Shown piece after piece: positions 12,124-24,345 of a stretch of 64,000 bases of DNA. This stretch comes from Dichotomocladium elegans (lineage: Eukaryota; Mucoromycota; Mucoromycetes; Mucorales; Lichtheimiaceae): positions 18,501-82,500 of the forward strand of contig JAIXMN010000046.1 in NCBI GenBank assembly GCA_025716815.1. The letters run 5' to 3'. Under the pieces are notes generated by a model. The model worked only from the letters and a program-made list of their open reading frames with translations. It made no database searches and was not told the DNA's origin. A program made the position numbers and the translations under genes. Positions within the stretch are counted from its first letter, which is position 1. Each line of letters starts with the position of its first letter.

Positions 12124-12848
12124 TGGTGCACTTGTCGCATAGGCGATTGCAAGAGCACCAATAAAGTGAATATCCATGGCAATGATGTAAAGAACTGGAA
12201 CAACCGCAATACAGAAACATGACTCAGCCAAGGGAAACATGATCATACATAGCCACTAGATCCATATCCACAGTCTTTTCTCCTCTATTTTTTCCCACTG
12301 GGTTTTTTGAGGTTTTACTGACGTGAGGATGGTCTGGGATTCAGCTACAGGAACGAACGAAAAGTTTTCCTATGACTTGTCAAGTACCACACCCCAACAA
12401 CTCCTCTTATGGAAATTTCCAGGACAATTGACCCATGTCAAATGGGCGGAATCTATTTTATCCATAACAATATATAAACAACTATGTAGTGTAGGAGTAA
12501 ACAGACAGAAGAATTTTTCTTTCTATTAAAAAACACCTCCAAGAGTCTCATTGTACTTTGACAGTCTCTACAAACCTTATTTACCACAGCACTTATGTCC
12601 AGAGTGAGCAACTGTTGAATTCCAGACCCTTCTGGCTGCACCCATGTGTGCTGACAGATATCGACTATTTCTTCGGAAATTAACCACGATTCGTGTTGGT
12701 CACATGCATAATCAGCAAGGCAGTTCAATTCGTAGACAAACTCCATTTTGGTGTAGATTTCTTGTATGAGTATATAGTATTGTGCTTTTGCAAACCATAG
12801 ATTTCATGCATTTATATATACCAGTGAAACATTAAACAGCGCCACTGC
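12124..12848. other. Spacer; unrecognised minus ORF at 12453-12746
   Basis: Between the Plavaka element and the minisatellite. A 97-codon minus ORF contains FVYELNCLADYACDQHESW and DICQHTWVQPEGSG, which reads like part of a real protein of unknown family, possibly a host or TE exon. No further feature seen. Confidence 0.35.
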
Positions 12849-13900
12849 CCAAGGCAAGGACAATTGAATGGAAAAGTAAAGGGACAGGTTAATGGACTAA
12901 GCAGAGGACTGTGTAACAAACTCTGTAATGGACTGTGGCAAGGACGCTTGATTGGAAAAGTAAAAGGATAGGTTAATGGACGAAGTAGAGGACTGTGTAA
13001 CAAACTGCGTAATGGACGGTGGTAAGGACGCTTGATTGGAAAAGTACAGGATTTTCAAGAAGAAGTTTGCCACAAATTTTAGTTGTTCGTATAGATGGTC
13101 TAGATTTTTCGTTTTTTTTTGCTTCAAAATCGAATACAAATTTTAGTATTTCGTTTCTCTTCTTCCTTCGAAATTAGAATGAAACATAAATGGTTGGCCT
13201 CCCAAAACTATTCTGGTGTAAAAAGAGGAGAAGGAGGACTCACCTATAGCCTTGATTGAAATGTTCTTGCTGCTATTGCCTTTTAATTTGACAAAAGGGT
13301 AGCAACGAAATACTAAAATTTGTATTCGAATTTGAAGCAAAAAAGACGAAAAACCTAGACTGTCTATATGAACAACTAAAATTTGTGGCAAAGTTCTTCT
13401 TGAAAATCCTGTAAAAGGATGGGTTAATGGACGAAGCAGAGGACTGTGCAACGAACTGACCAATAGACTGTGGAAAGGATGTATAATTGGAAAATTTGTA
13501 TTTCCTTTATTTAGTCCATTAACTTTTCCAATCATGTGTCCATTACACAGGTCGTTGCACAGTCCTCTGCTTCGTCCATTAACCCATCCTTTTACTTTTC
13601 CAATCAAGCATCCTTGCCACAGTCCATTACGCAGTTTGTTACACAGTCCTCTGCTCCATCCATTAACCCATCCTTTTACTTTTCCAATCAAGCGTTCTTG
13701 CCACAGTCCTTTATGCAGTTTGTTAGACAGTCCTCTGCTTTGTCCGTCAATCTGTCCTTTTACTTTTCCAATCAAGCGTCCTTGCCACAGTGCATTACGC
13801 AGTTCGTTGCACAGTCCTCTGCTCCGTTCATTAGCCTGTCCCTTTACTTTTCCAATCAAGCGTCCCTTGTCACAGCCCTTTATTCAGCTGGTGCAAGCCT
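12849..13900. repeat. Foldback-like inverted minisatellite (about 84-bp units)
   Basis: Tandem units of about 84 bp with recurrent words TTGATTGGAAAAGTAAAAGGA, GGTTAATGGACGAAGCAGAGG and GACTGTG. The left arm (12849-13500) carries about three units in one orientation; the right arm (13505-13895) about four and a half in the opposite orientation, so the whole can fold into a long hairpin. A MITE (13047-13411) interrupts the left arm inside a GTA. Long open frames here only reflect the repeat period and are not genes. Resembles foldback-type elements; identity as a mobile element is inference. Confidence 0.8.
13047..13411. mobile_element. MITE family M, copy B (365 bp)
   Basis: Same ends as copy A, TA at 13045-13046 and 13412-13413. 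Core in the same orientation as copy A. Inserted in a minisatellite unit. Confidence 0.9.
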
Positions 13901-14210
13901 GCTAACATTTCCAATCAAATCACCTGTACCACAAATCGTTATGCAATTATTCATTTCACAAGTTGACCACCATTTGTGTGCTCTCCGCCATTTTCCTCTT
14001 TACTCTTGTGCTCACTCTTATACAACTCTCTCGTTATTTTTGCGTAAACCCACCATTTCCTATTACAGTAGGGCTTTTGTTTTCCTTACAGGGATAATTG
14101 TGACCGAGGCCACACTGGAGTTCAAATGATATAACCTTGAGCAATAAGCTTTTACAGAATATAAATATTCTGCATTTTATAGCTTTGTATAATATCATAT
14201 TTCTATACAA
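13901..14210. other. Spacer, no gene seen
   Basis: AT-rich sequence between the minisatellite and the Tc1 relic; nothing recognisable. Confidence 0.4.
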
Positions 14211-15114
14211 TGCCTCTTTTTTCTCGCCAGAATACCTCTGCTTCCTCTACTACCATTATACGCAATCGTCCAAACATGATGGAAATTGATTCTAACAGAG
14301 ATGAAGACCTCGTCGATCCTAGGCCGCCCAAGGTGGACCCACAAGAATCAAAGCATAGACTGTAGGAAATTTTGGTGTTTTACATATGCAATTTTCAAAT
14401 TTTATAACACAGTTTTTCCTACAGTAAGACAGACCACGAGCTAATCACCTTTGTACAAAGTGGTGATCATTGACCATCCAAGAGTGAGAAGCAGATAAAC
14501 GAACACAAACGATATTCAAAAGATCAAGTCATGGAGGTGCTCAAGCAGTACTATACAGGATTTTCAAGAAGAACTTTGCCACAAATTTTAGTTGTTCATA
14601 TAGACGGTCTAGGTTTTTCGTTTTTTTTGCTTCAAAATCGAATACAAATTTTAGTATTTCGTTTCTCTTCTTCCTTTGAAATTAGAATGAAACATAAATG
14701 GTTGGCCTCCCAAAACTATTATGGTTTAAAAAGAGGAGAAGGAGGACTCACCTATAGCCTTGATTGAAATGTTCTTGCTGCTATTGCCTTTAAATTTGAC
14801 GAAAGGGTAGCAACGAAATACTAAAATTTGTATTCGAATTTGAAGCAAAAAAAACGAAAAACCTAGACGGTCTATACGAACAACTAAATTTTGTGGCAAA
14901 CTTCTTGTTGAAAATCCTGTATTGAAGGCGTATCCATCAAAGAAGCTGGAAACAAAGTTGGTATCCCGAAATCAACTGCACATGTGCTTATCAAACGATA
15001 CAAGGGCCATTCAAAGCCACCTCCCAAACGACAAATGAAGGCAAAATCAACAACAGCTTTTGATGAGATGCTATGTGTTGAAATTAGATACTTGCAAATA
15101 AATCGCAGTGACTG
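14211..15114 (+). pseudogene. Tc1/mariner-like transposase N-terminal relic, split by MITE
   Basis: From ATG 14211 a short acidic exon (PNMMEIDSNRDEDLVDPRPP) is followed, after an intron-like gap, by a helix-turn-helix region: YSKDQVMEVLKQYY, then after the MITE EGVSIKEAGNKVGIPKSTA and VLIKRYKGHSK. This is the psq/Tc1 type of DNA-binding fold. MITE copy C sits in the turn of the helix-turn-helix; removing it leaves a one-base frame mismatch. The frame ends at about 15114 and no DDE catalytic core follows, so this is an N-terminal remnant. Confidence 0.6.
14556..14919. mobile_element. MITE family M, copy C (364 bp)
   Basis: Ends CAGGATTTTC and GAAAATCCTG with TA on each side (14554-14555, 14920-14921). 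Splits the helix-turn-helix relic. Confidence 0.9.
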
Positions 15115-16022
15115 AAATACTACCACATTTAATTATCTAGGAATGAATGCGCAGCTTCCATAGTTTTTCTCTCAATTGCGTGTTTTGATACTTTACACTG
15201 TCAGGCCCCCAAATCATCCTGTGACACAACAAAATATGTAGACATACCTCATCAGTGAGTTGTTATTGTGGAACACCTCGTAAAGATTTTCCTTGTTCTT
15301 CTTTGCAAGAATAAACCTTTCATTCCTGAATCCTATGACTTATTGTATCTCATACACACGCACGAAGCACATAACCAACACCACACCCACCCTTTCCTTG
15401 TACATTGCCTTTGTTCCATGTCGCTATGTTATGAGGTTGCATCGCGTGGATTAACGTGCTTCACAGGTTTAAAGGCCCTTTCATGCAATTGGTGTGACCT
15501 CATAATAGAAAGACGCTCAACGCAGGGATGCAACACAGACTATAATGCAAGGAAGGAGTGAAAACTGCTAAACGATATAATAATTTTCAAGGGCGCAGAT
15601 CAGGCAGGAGTGATCCAGTAACAAGCTTGAAGTGTCCATACCAGACCTGCAAAGTCATTTTCAGAAAGGTCGAATCATCTTTGTGATGGCACGCAATTTA
15701 GTTTTGCCCCCACCGCAAAGCTAATTTCACACCCCGCAAACAAAAAATCCTACTGGCTGAATGGCCAGGAAAAATCCAGTAGTACACTTAGCACTTCCAA
15801 AAAAATTCTGAAGCATTTGCTTGAACGCCTTTCAACTTGTAAACCTATAAATGGATAATATTTTGCTTTGCAAGATAAAGCACCTCTTTATGGAACATTA
15901 TCTTTTTAACAACATGCTTCCAAAACACCCAGATCAATTTTGCATGGTCTTTGAAAACACAAGTCAACAACCTCCCTGCCAACATGCTTGAACTCATATC
16001 AGTCATTTGGTACCTTTATAGA
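15115..16022. other. Spacer, no gene seen
   Basis: AT-rich, no supportable ORF. A short inverted pair (CTACTGG ... CCAGTAG, near 15750-15783) is the only local structure noticed. Confidence 0.4.
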
Positions 16023-16024
16023 TA

Positions 16025-16389
16025 CAGGATTTTCAAGAAGAAGTTTGCCACAAATTTTAGTTGTTCATATAGACCGTCTAGGTTTTTCGTTTTTTTTTGC
16101 TTCAAATTCGAATACAAATTTTAGTATTTTGCTGCTACCCTTTTGTCAAATTTAAAGGCAATAGCAGCAAGAACATTTCAATCAAGGCTATAGGTGAGTC
16201 TTCCTTCTCCTCTTTTTATACCAGAATAGTTTTGGGAGGCCAACCGTTTATGTTTCATTCAAATTTCAAAGGAAGAAGAGAAACGAAATACTAAAATTTG
16301 AATTCGAATTTGAAGCAAAAAAAACGAAAAACCTAGACGGTCTATACGAACAACTAAAATTTGTGGCAAACTTCTTCTTGAAAATCCGG
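16025..16389. mobile_element. MITE family M, copy D, core inverted
   Basis: Same ends as the other copies (right end mutated to CCGG), TA at 16023-16024 and 16390-16391. The core between the arms is in the opposite orientation to copies A-C. Confidence 0.88.
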
Positions 16390-16446
16390 TAATTTAAAAA
16401 CAGTGCATTTCATAGCATTAAGATTGGGAAACAATGGTAATCTAAA

Positions 16447-16640
16447 CAACCTATTTATCTTGCCTCAAAAGTTCAGTGCCCCTCCCCCATTCCAAATTTT
16501 TCCCAAAAACTTTCAGGCAATGAAAATCAGGTTTTGCTATTTGCACCACCCCACTTACACCACCCCTGTTTCAAACCCAGACGGCAGCCCAGCCCACCCC
16601 ACCCCTCATGCAAACCTCGCCTGGCGCACACCAGCAAGAA
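16447..16640 (+). repeat. Repeat family R (CAACTTACTT unit plus CACC-rich unit)
   Basis: Diverged copy: TTGCCTCAAAAGTTCAGTGC, then CAGGCAATG, then a CACC-rich part (TTTGCACCACCCC, CCCCTGTTTCAAACCC, CCCCTCATGCAAACCTCGCC). The first part equals the termini of MULE-2. Confidence 0.75.
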
Positions 16641-17978
16641 GACAATTTTGCTTCCATAAAGATCTGGTCTTAAAATTTCATGGACGCCCCTTGGTATTTT
16701 GTAAGCAAAAAAAAAAGATGAAAAAGGTTCTGTCCTTATTCCAGTTCGGCATTTTCAGCATCTCCTGCATTCAGTAATGTTTTTTGCTTCATCTTGATCG
16801 GCATTCGACAAATCTACGCGTCATTGCTTACTCAGATCTTAATGTCGCGTTTTCTCTTCATGGGGGAGGCAATGTTGGGATTTCAGCAGTTTGATCAGAC
16901 AAGCTGATTAGCTACATTGCGCAGATTATAAAAATTCTTGTTATTAAGGAAACAATCTCTAAAAGCGGTTCTGGCGATGGATGTTATTGTCCCAAAGTTC
17001 TGATCGCAAGGCGCATAATTGCTCTGATGCGCGATTCAAAATAGGAATGGCATTGTATGCGTAATCGGTATTAGAATAGACCGTTGGTCTGTATGCAAGT
17101 TAATTTACAAATATGGTTAGCCCCGATTTTCTTAAAATTTGATTTGGTTAATTTTTCTAATGAGGCTAAGGTCTGCGGTTGATGATTGGGCACAGATTAG
17201 AAAGTTGCCTGTGGTAGCATGGTTTTTATTTCTGAGGCTGTTAGACAAGTATCATATTGGTGGTGGTTTTTGAGTATTTTACCACACGTTTATGCTACGA
17301 GAAGGGTAGCTGTGATGGATTTAGAGCAGCGAAAATCATATGTTAGCTTGCGATGCAGATATTACTAATACCTTTTTCACATGTTAATTTTCCACACAGT
17401 GCTTCTTGCCGCAGCAAGAGCAGAAACAGTTGGACCATCATCACAGCAGAGGTGACCTTCTTAGATGAAACATCCAAACAGAAGCCTTGGCGTTCTTAAG
17501 TGAAGCATCCACATAGAAGCCTTGGTCTTCTAACACATGTACATAGCTCACAATAGAGGAACCGATCCTGTATATTCTAACATATGAAACTGTTTGCATC
17601 CGTGGATGTCTTACTTCTCTAAATCGAAGCTTGCTCCGAATTCATATAAATATAGATCCCATCATGCATTGGTAAACCTGAGTTTTTTCACCTATCCTAC
17701 CATTCATACTTTCTGACCTCCTCTTTCTTTTCTCATATTGCTTAGCAAAGATGGTAACTTTTACTAAGGAGTATAATCGATACGCGTGACTTTTAACCAT
17801 CATCACCAGGGGGATCAGTCTCCAGGAACCTGCATCTGCGGCTCTATCACACACACCGATCCGTCTTCAAATGATTGTCCTTTAAACGTTCATAGAGTTC
17901 GTCCAAGAACTACGGCTACTGAAGTATGTCTTATACCCTATGAAGATTCTGCTTTCAGTGGTTAACATTGACGTATAT
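16641..17978. other. Upstream of Helitron 1, no gene seen
   Basis: AT-rich sequence that may include the 5' end of Helitron 1. Only short, unconvincing ORFs. A pair of near-direct repeats around 17460-17530 (GAAACATCCAAACAGAAGCC and GAAGCATCCACATAGAAGCC). Confidence 0.4.
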
Positions 17979-20900
17979 ATGCAGGAATTTGTCTCCTTTG
18001 TCTGAACCCAAAATCAAACAGCCCCAACCTGTCCTTCCTGTGGCTCCTCTTCTCATCGGCGATCAACCCATCGCGATTGCCCTGCAAATCCACGGCGTCA
18101 ACAAGGTATTACTGAATATGCAAATATTGCGAAGAATGCCAATGTTAATTTTCAGTGTGATGCAGCTCCTGTTCCAGCCCCAGCCCCAACCCCAGCTCAA
18201 TCCTGTAGTCAATGTGGATCTCCTTCCCACAGCCGACGGACACACAGTCTATGCCCATTTAATCCACTCAACTTTCAGTCTCAACACGGCGCTCAGTACC
18301 AGATTGCACTCAGGATGCCATTTCAGCCTGAGAACATATTCGGACGTAGCATCTGCCACACCCCAGGCCCGAACTATCGACGTAGCATTTTTGGTCGGAT
18401 GGAAGCTTCTTGCCACTTTTGCAATGCGAAAATGTGGATTCACGAACGAACGGCCAATTCATCACTGATCAATCCTCGCTTTGGAATGTGCTGCACGCCC
18501 AGTGGAATTCAACTTCCTCTCCCCCGCGCTCCATCACAGGAGATCATAGCACTTCTTACCAACACGGATCCTTCTGCACGGGACTTTCGAAGATTTATTC
18601 GCGCGTACAACAATATGTTTTCCTTCGCTTCCATTAGAGGGAACTGGGACGAGCAATTGGCAAATGGGTCAAATGGTGTTTCAACTTTCAGGATCAATGG
18701 TGCCATGTACCACCGCATCGGATTGCTGAGAGCTGAGAATTACAACAACGCCAGGTTTTCACAGATCTACTTTGCCGACACGACTGACCAACTGGGGCTA
18801 AGGACATCTATGTTTGCAGACCTCAACACGGATACAATCGCACTTCTCCAGCAGGTCATGGAACGTGACAACCCCTTCGTCCGATCATACATGTCTGCAG
18901 CAGAGCGCTATCGAGATTTACCTATAGGAAGTCTCCAGGCTACCATTCACACTGCGCGTCATATGGGCAGGCGTTACGATCCGCAATCTCACCCAGAAGT
19001 CGCTGCTTTAGTTGTTGAGCAATCCACCGACGGACGGGTCGATCCACATGACATCGTGCTCCATGACAGGGCAGGTGGAGCTCTTGAGACCATCAGCTCC
19101 CTGCACTCAGCATATATTCCACTCCATTATGTTCTCATGTTCCCATTTGGAGATCAGGGGTGGTATGAAAGAATGCAATGCCGGAACAACGCTGGTGACA
19201 CTGAAGAGGTCACTCTACGTGAGTATTGCGCCTATATGCTCATGGTACGTGACGGGGCCCAAAAGACATACCACCATTATTTTGGCAGACTTTTTCAACA
19301 AATGGTGGTGGATAATTATGTCCGAATTGAGAGCAGCCGCCTCAATTATCTCCGCAGCAACCAGGACGATCTACGTAGCGAACTCTATCGTGGTATTGGT
19401 GACGGGACGGACCCTCGACAAGTTGGCCGATCTATAGTCTTACCCTCCAGTTTCACTGGAGGACCACGATATATGAAGTAAATGCTTCAAGACTCCCTGG
19501 CTATCACACACGTTCGCGGCAATCCCAGTCTCTTTATCACCTTTACCTGCAACCCAAAGTGGCCTGAGATTACCGATGAGCTTTTTCCTGGACAGACTGC
19601 CTCTGACCGCCCAGACCTTTGCGCCCGTGTCTTCAACATGAAGATGAAGCATATGATCAAGCATATGATCAAGCACATCAGAGAATCAAAATGCTTTGGC
19701 CGTGTTGAGGGATATATTGCAACTGTGGAATTCCAAAAGCGTGGTTTACCCCATGTCCATATGCTATTCATTCTCCACCGACAGGACTGACCCAGGAATC
19801 CATCCGCCTATGATAAATTTGTGTGCGCAGAATTGCCTGACCCAGTCGCTCACCCACAGCTGTATCGTACTGTCACGTTGACAATGATCCATGGACCATG
19901 TGGACCTCATAGCCGGTTTCCATGCTGTGCAGCAACGGGACGGTGCGAGAAGGGATATCCAAAAAGCTTTTGCTCAGAGACACGCGACAGCAGAGATGGC
20001 TATCCTGTATATCGGAGGCGCAATAACACCGGCCAAGGATACTTCTTGGGAGAACAGCGCGGCGAGGCAGACAATCGCTGGGTGATTCCTTACAACCCTT
20101 ACCTCAGCCATATGTATGATTCACACATCAATGTTGAAATCTGCACGACCGCCCGCGCTGTCAAGTACATTTGCAAATATATCACCAAGGGTACGGACCG
20201 AGCCCAACTTGAGATTGCTTCTGCTACTGCCACAGACCCAGAACCGGTCGACGAGATCACCCAGTATCAGAATGCCAGGTATGTTAGTAAAACCGTAGAC
20301 GTACATGATTAAGAATTTGCTAACGAAAACATCCAAGGTATATTGGCCCATCTGAAGCGATCTGGCGTACTCTTAAGTTCGACCTCCACATGCACGATCC
20401 ACCAGTTGTATGGCTACAGATACATCTTCCGTCAGAGCAGTATGTGACGTTCCATGCATCAATGTCACAAGAACAGTTCGACGCTGTAAGACAAATGGCG
20501 GCAACGGGGACAACACTCCTCGGCTTCTTTGCTCTCTGCGCCCAGGATGAATTCGCCTGCACACTCTGCTACTCGGAAGTTCCCTATCATTACACATGGG
20601 ACCAGCAGAACCGCCAGTGGAGACGACGAGCTAGAAACGAGATCGCCAACGTAGTACTGCGCATCTATTCCGTAGGGCTTTCTAACATGCCTCTCTACTG
20701 CCTTCGTTTGCTCTTACTCTGTATCCCAGGTCCAACAAGTTTTGCTGCGCTGCTTGCTAACGGTGACGATGCCCCACACCCGACATTCGAGGCAGCAGCG
20801 CTTGCACGTGGTTATTTGGAGTCTGACGAGGAATGGGATCGTGCCATGACCGAGACATCACTCACCGGATCGGCATCATCCCTATGCAGACTTTTCACAT

Positions 20901-22552
20901 GCATCCTGATGTACTGCTCACCTGCCGATCCTCTTCAGTTGTGGGACAATCACCGCGAGAGGATGGCAGACGATTATTTCTTTCAGCTCAGACGGGATAA
21001 GCAGTTGCAGAACGAACAAGACCTGGAGCAAGCCGACATTGACCGGATTTACCAGCGCACACTTGGCGACATCGACGTATGGTTACAAGCCGCAGGACAT
21101 CGGCTGTCAGATTATCCCTCCTTGCCTCAGGAATATCTGTCAACCCTTTACGAGGATGTCCTGCCTGTCCACGCACTTGCCCACGCCGAGTTTGCCGAGT
21201 ACCCTGCTGATGAACAATCCACCATCAACACGAACTTGGTGAATACACTCAATGACGATCAGCGAGCTGCATACAATACAATCGTTACTGCTATCCGTGA
21301 GCAGTCTGCCTGCCCTCCTGCTCCCCGCATCTTCTTCCTAGATGGTCCTGGCGGTACAGGAAAATCCCAGGTCTTCAAGGCTTTGTTGAGTTACGTGCGC
21401 TCTCAGCAGCAGATTGCTCTGCCGGTTGCTTCTTCTGGAATTGCTGCCATCCTGCTCCCCGGTGGTCGGACCGCGCATAGCCGTTTTAAGATCCCATTGA
21501 ATGCTGACGAGAATAGTACCTGCTATATCAGCCTCACAAGTTCGCATGCCCATCTCATAAAAGAAGCTTCTGTAATTATTTGGGATGAGGCCGTCATGAG
21601 CATCAAGCACAATTTTGAGGCGGTTGATAAGACGCTCAAGGATATCATGGGTGCCCGCAACTCCGCCTGCGAACGTGTTCCTTTCGGTGGTAAGGTTGTC
21701 GTGTTCGGTGGGGACTTTCGCCAGCTGCTTCCGATTATCAAGAAGGGAAATCGCTCTGAGATTGTTGCTGGGACAATTCAATCAGCTTCTTTTTGGAGGG
21801 ATGTTCACATCCTCCCATTGACAATCAACATGCGCATAAGAAATGCTGGCCCTGGAGCTGCTAACTTTGCTGATTTCCTCCTTGCCGTTGGTGACAGCTG
21901 ACCACTGCATGATCAGAGCATTCAGATCCCTTCAGAATGGCTCATTCAGACCGACAATAGCATGGATTTAATCCTTGCTATTTATCCTGACATTCGCGTA
22001 GCAAATCCACAGCCCGATCAGTTCCGCGACGGTGCCATCCTTGCCGCCAAGAACTCCGACGTGGATGCGATCAACCAGCAGGCATTCGAAATCTTCCCAG
22101 GCGAAGCTGTACATTACAATTCAAATGACCGCATTCTGGATGGTGACGATCCAGCTGCTGCCACAGGAGATTTCCCCCCTGAGTTCCTCAATTCCCTTGA
22201 CTGTCCAGGTATTCCTCCACATCGTCTGGAGCTCAAAGTCGGGATGCCACTGGTTCTATTGTGCAACCTCGACCCAGATGCAGGGCTTTGCAATGGGACT
22301 AAGCTCTTTGTCACAAGGCTTCTGGACAATTGCGTTGGCGTCAGGCTCTTAGCGCAAAGCAATGATGGCCCAGAGCTCTTTCTTCCGAGGATTCCGTTGT
22401 CTTCCAATGAAGGTGAGCTGCCTTTTATTCTCTGCCGCCGCCAATTCCCAGTCCGCCCTGCATTTGCCATGACCATCCACAAGGCTCAAGGACAGACATT
22501 ATCATGTGTCGGTCTTCGTCTCCACGAGCTGGTGTTTGCTCATGGGCAACTA
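17979..22552 (+). pseudogene. Helitron 1 Rep/helicase gene, broken and truncated
   Basis: Rolling-circle transposase of a Helitron. N-terminal zinc knuckles TCPSCGSSSHRRSTHRDCP and CSQCGSPSHSRRTHSLCP lie on separate exons, then CHFCNAKMW. The Rep domain has ITFTCNPKWPEI, the HUH motif in GLPHVHML and the two-tyrosine motif KYICKYITKG. An intron sits at about 20279-20337. The PIF1-like helicase has Walker A GPGGTGKS, Walker B IIWDEA, GGDFRQ and AMTIHKAQGQT. In-frame stops: TGA 18003-18005, TAA 19479-19481, TGA 19788-19790, TGA 21899-21901; all can arise from CGA or CAA by C-to-T. The C-terminus is lost: the ORF breaks after VFAHGQL where a MITE inserted at TA 22551-22552. Confidence 0.88.
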
Positions 22553-22765
22553 CAGTGGCTACCAAAAGTGTCCCAATGTTTTATATTTTGATACTATTTC
22601 ACTAATTTCTCCATGATTATTTGCGTTAGCAATCTGAAATAAAGACAGCATATTTCCTAAGATATAAACAAGCATCATTGGCTTTATCAGGTATGTAGGA
22701 CGAATATTTATTGTCCGACGCTAGTTTAAAAACTAAGGGCGCATCGGGACACTTTTGGGGCTGAT
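22553..22765 (+). mobile_element. Tc1/mariner-type MITE, family N copy 1
   Basis: Starts CAGTGGCTACCAAAAGTGTC after TA and carries near its right side GGGACACTTTTGGGGCTG, a decayed inverted end. Closely similar to 54241-54428 in reverse. It cuts the helicase of Helitron 1 just before motif VI. Confidence 0.75.
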
Positions 22766-22798
22766 CTCAATTTATTACAGATGTATAGTATATGATGC

Positions 22799-22976
22799 TC
22801 AATAACCTATCCAGTGCCCCTTTGCCTTGATAACATCATTGCAACGTTTATTCATTGACTTTATAACGTTCTGGCACTCCTCCTTGGCGATTTTATATCA
22901 CGTTTCATGGATACACTCCCAATGCTCAATCATACCAGATGGAGGAGAGGCATAGCTGGAATAGAGCCTGCGTTTT
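22799..22976 (-). pseudogene. Tc1-like transposase C-terminal remnant
   Basis: Minus-strand frame ending at TGA 22799-22801: SPPSGMIEHWECIHET, one in-frame TGA, YKIAKEECQNVIKSMNKR, then IKAKGHWIGY. This matches the end of Tc1 transposases (PP-SP-NPIEH, then ECQ, SM-R, IKAKG). Cut at 22977 by a MULE-2-type end. Beside the family N MITE, so the two may belong to one original element. Confidence 0.65.
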
Positions 22977-24190
22977 CAACTTACTTATATTGCCTCAAAA
23001 GTTCGGCACTCCCCCCCATTCCAAATTTTTTTTGGAAGTCAGACGCGTTGCCAGCCTGAAAAGTTCCCAAAAATTTTTCAGGCAATGACCAGGCTTATTC
23101 TTCCACTAATTCTCGTTACTTGTTCATCTGCATCTAGTCAGTCTTTAACAATCTGTTACCTTCAATCAATCTGACAAAAGGGAACACGATTTGGAGAGGT
23201 TTCAGCAAAACAAACGTGTACAGCCTTTAATTTTCATTATTTTTTCCGGGAACATAATTTGTATATAGGCCATTAAGCAATTTCTTTACGCGGAAAGAAA
23301 ATACCTCCTTATATGCAACAATAAAAGAACAGTGGATTGCTGCGACTCCATTGGGTCAGATGTGCGAGTTCTCTGAGCGTCGCATGGAGCACGCATTATA
23401 TGAACGATCTGGACCTTTTGCGCATATACTTCAAGTTCGTCATCACAGTTCCTTGCATCGTAACTCCATAGAAGGACAATGGTAAATACCTGCAGATCGC
23501 AAGCGTTAATTGATGCATTGGGAAAGTGCAATGGTATTATTTCATGGAATGTAAATATAACGATCTCTAATTAGAGGATCGTTTGATTCTAAGGCATGGC
23601 AAAGGCATTACATTCTCATTTTTATTATTTTCCCAATAACCAGATACTCGCCAGTAGGCATTCCATATCACATTCCTAGCAACAGTGATACTTGATATAG
23701 GCCAAGCAACCATAATACAACATCGTCCTTCTTCATAGTGGTGGGCAAGAAAGGATAGGGTTAGAGTGATCAAATTTCAATAAACAGAAGTGTGAGAGAA
23801 TAGAACCAACAAGTACTTCTGCAGTTAGACTGATGAACATCCTTCCGAAGTGGCCAATCCAGCCTCATCCATTATGACAGTACATCCTTCACAGCCCTCA
23901 GGGATTGTGCAGTCTCACGTTTTCCAGCAATACGCTCATTATTTCTGGCAGTATTTTCTAGTTCTTCTTTCCACGTACCATATAATACTTAGAATCGGTG
24001 GACTCAGTAGTCATCAATCACTAAGGGTCTGCTGGCAACAGGTCATAGGGACAACAATATATAAAAAAAAGTTAACAAGGCCGACTGGAAAAAGATTGTG
24101 TGAAAATGAGGCATCGAGAGAATCACCAAGTAGTATAGGCATTAGAACGACTGAAAACAACTGGTAATTACCTTTAGATCATTATACCGC
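22977..24190. mobile_element. Diverged left-end fragment of a MULE-2-type element
   Basis: Begins CAACTTACTTATATTGCC like MULE-2 and stays recognisably similar to MULE-2 25764-26910 (shared blocks near TTCAATCAATCTGAC, TGGGCAAGAAAGGA and GTAGTCATCAATCACTA). No transposase and no right end, so a truncated copy. The only ORFs are short. Confidence 0.6.
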
Positions 24191-24268
24191 GGCTGATTCA
24201 GCTTGTAGCGTCTGATTACTGGGAGCATAAGAAGGTGATTCCTTGGCGATCAATTATTAATAATAAAA

Positions 24269-24345
24269 CTAGCAACACATCTCGCTTTGCTCGATTGTTG
24301 CGTTGGCTGGGGGCTTTGCCCCCCGCCCCCCAGCAAACATCACAA
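24269..24345 (-). other. Probable Helitron 2 3' terminus (hairpins and CTAG)
   Basis: On the minus strand downstream of the helicase stop there is a strong GC hairpin (GCTGGGGG pairing CCCCCAGC), a weaker ATC..GC AAA GC..GAT hairpin, then CTAG at 24272-24269 followed by T. Helitrons end in CTRR after a hairpin and insert between A and T, so this is a good candidate end. The 5' TC end was not located. Confidence 0.55.

Noticed and set aside
13143..14129. Long open frames in the minisatellite region (up to 238 codons)
   Set aside because: The 84-bp unit length is a multiple of three, so frames stay open by repetition; the peptides are simple repeats of the unit.
15268..15561. 97-codon plus-strand ORF in the spacer after the Tc1 relic
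   Set aside because: Composition is not protein-like and there is no intron, family motif or neighbour to support it.
24302..24345. GC-rich hairpin as a bacterial-type terminator
   Set aside because: The window is eukaryotic; position before CTAG fits a Helitron end better.
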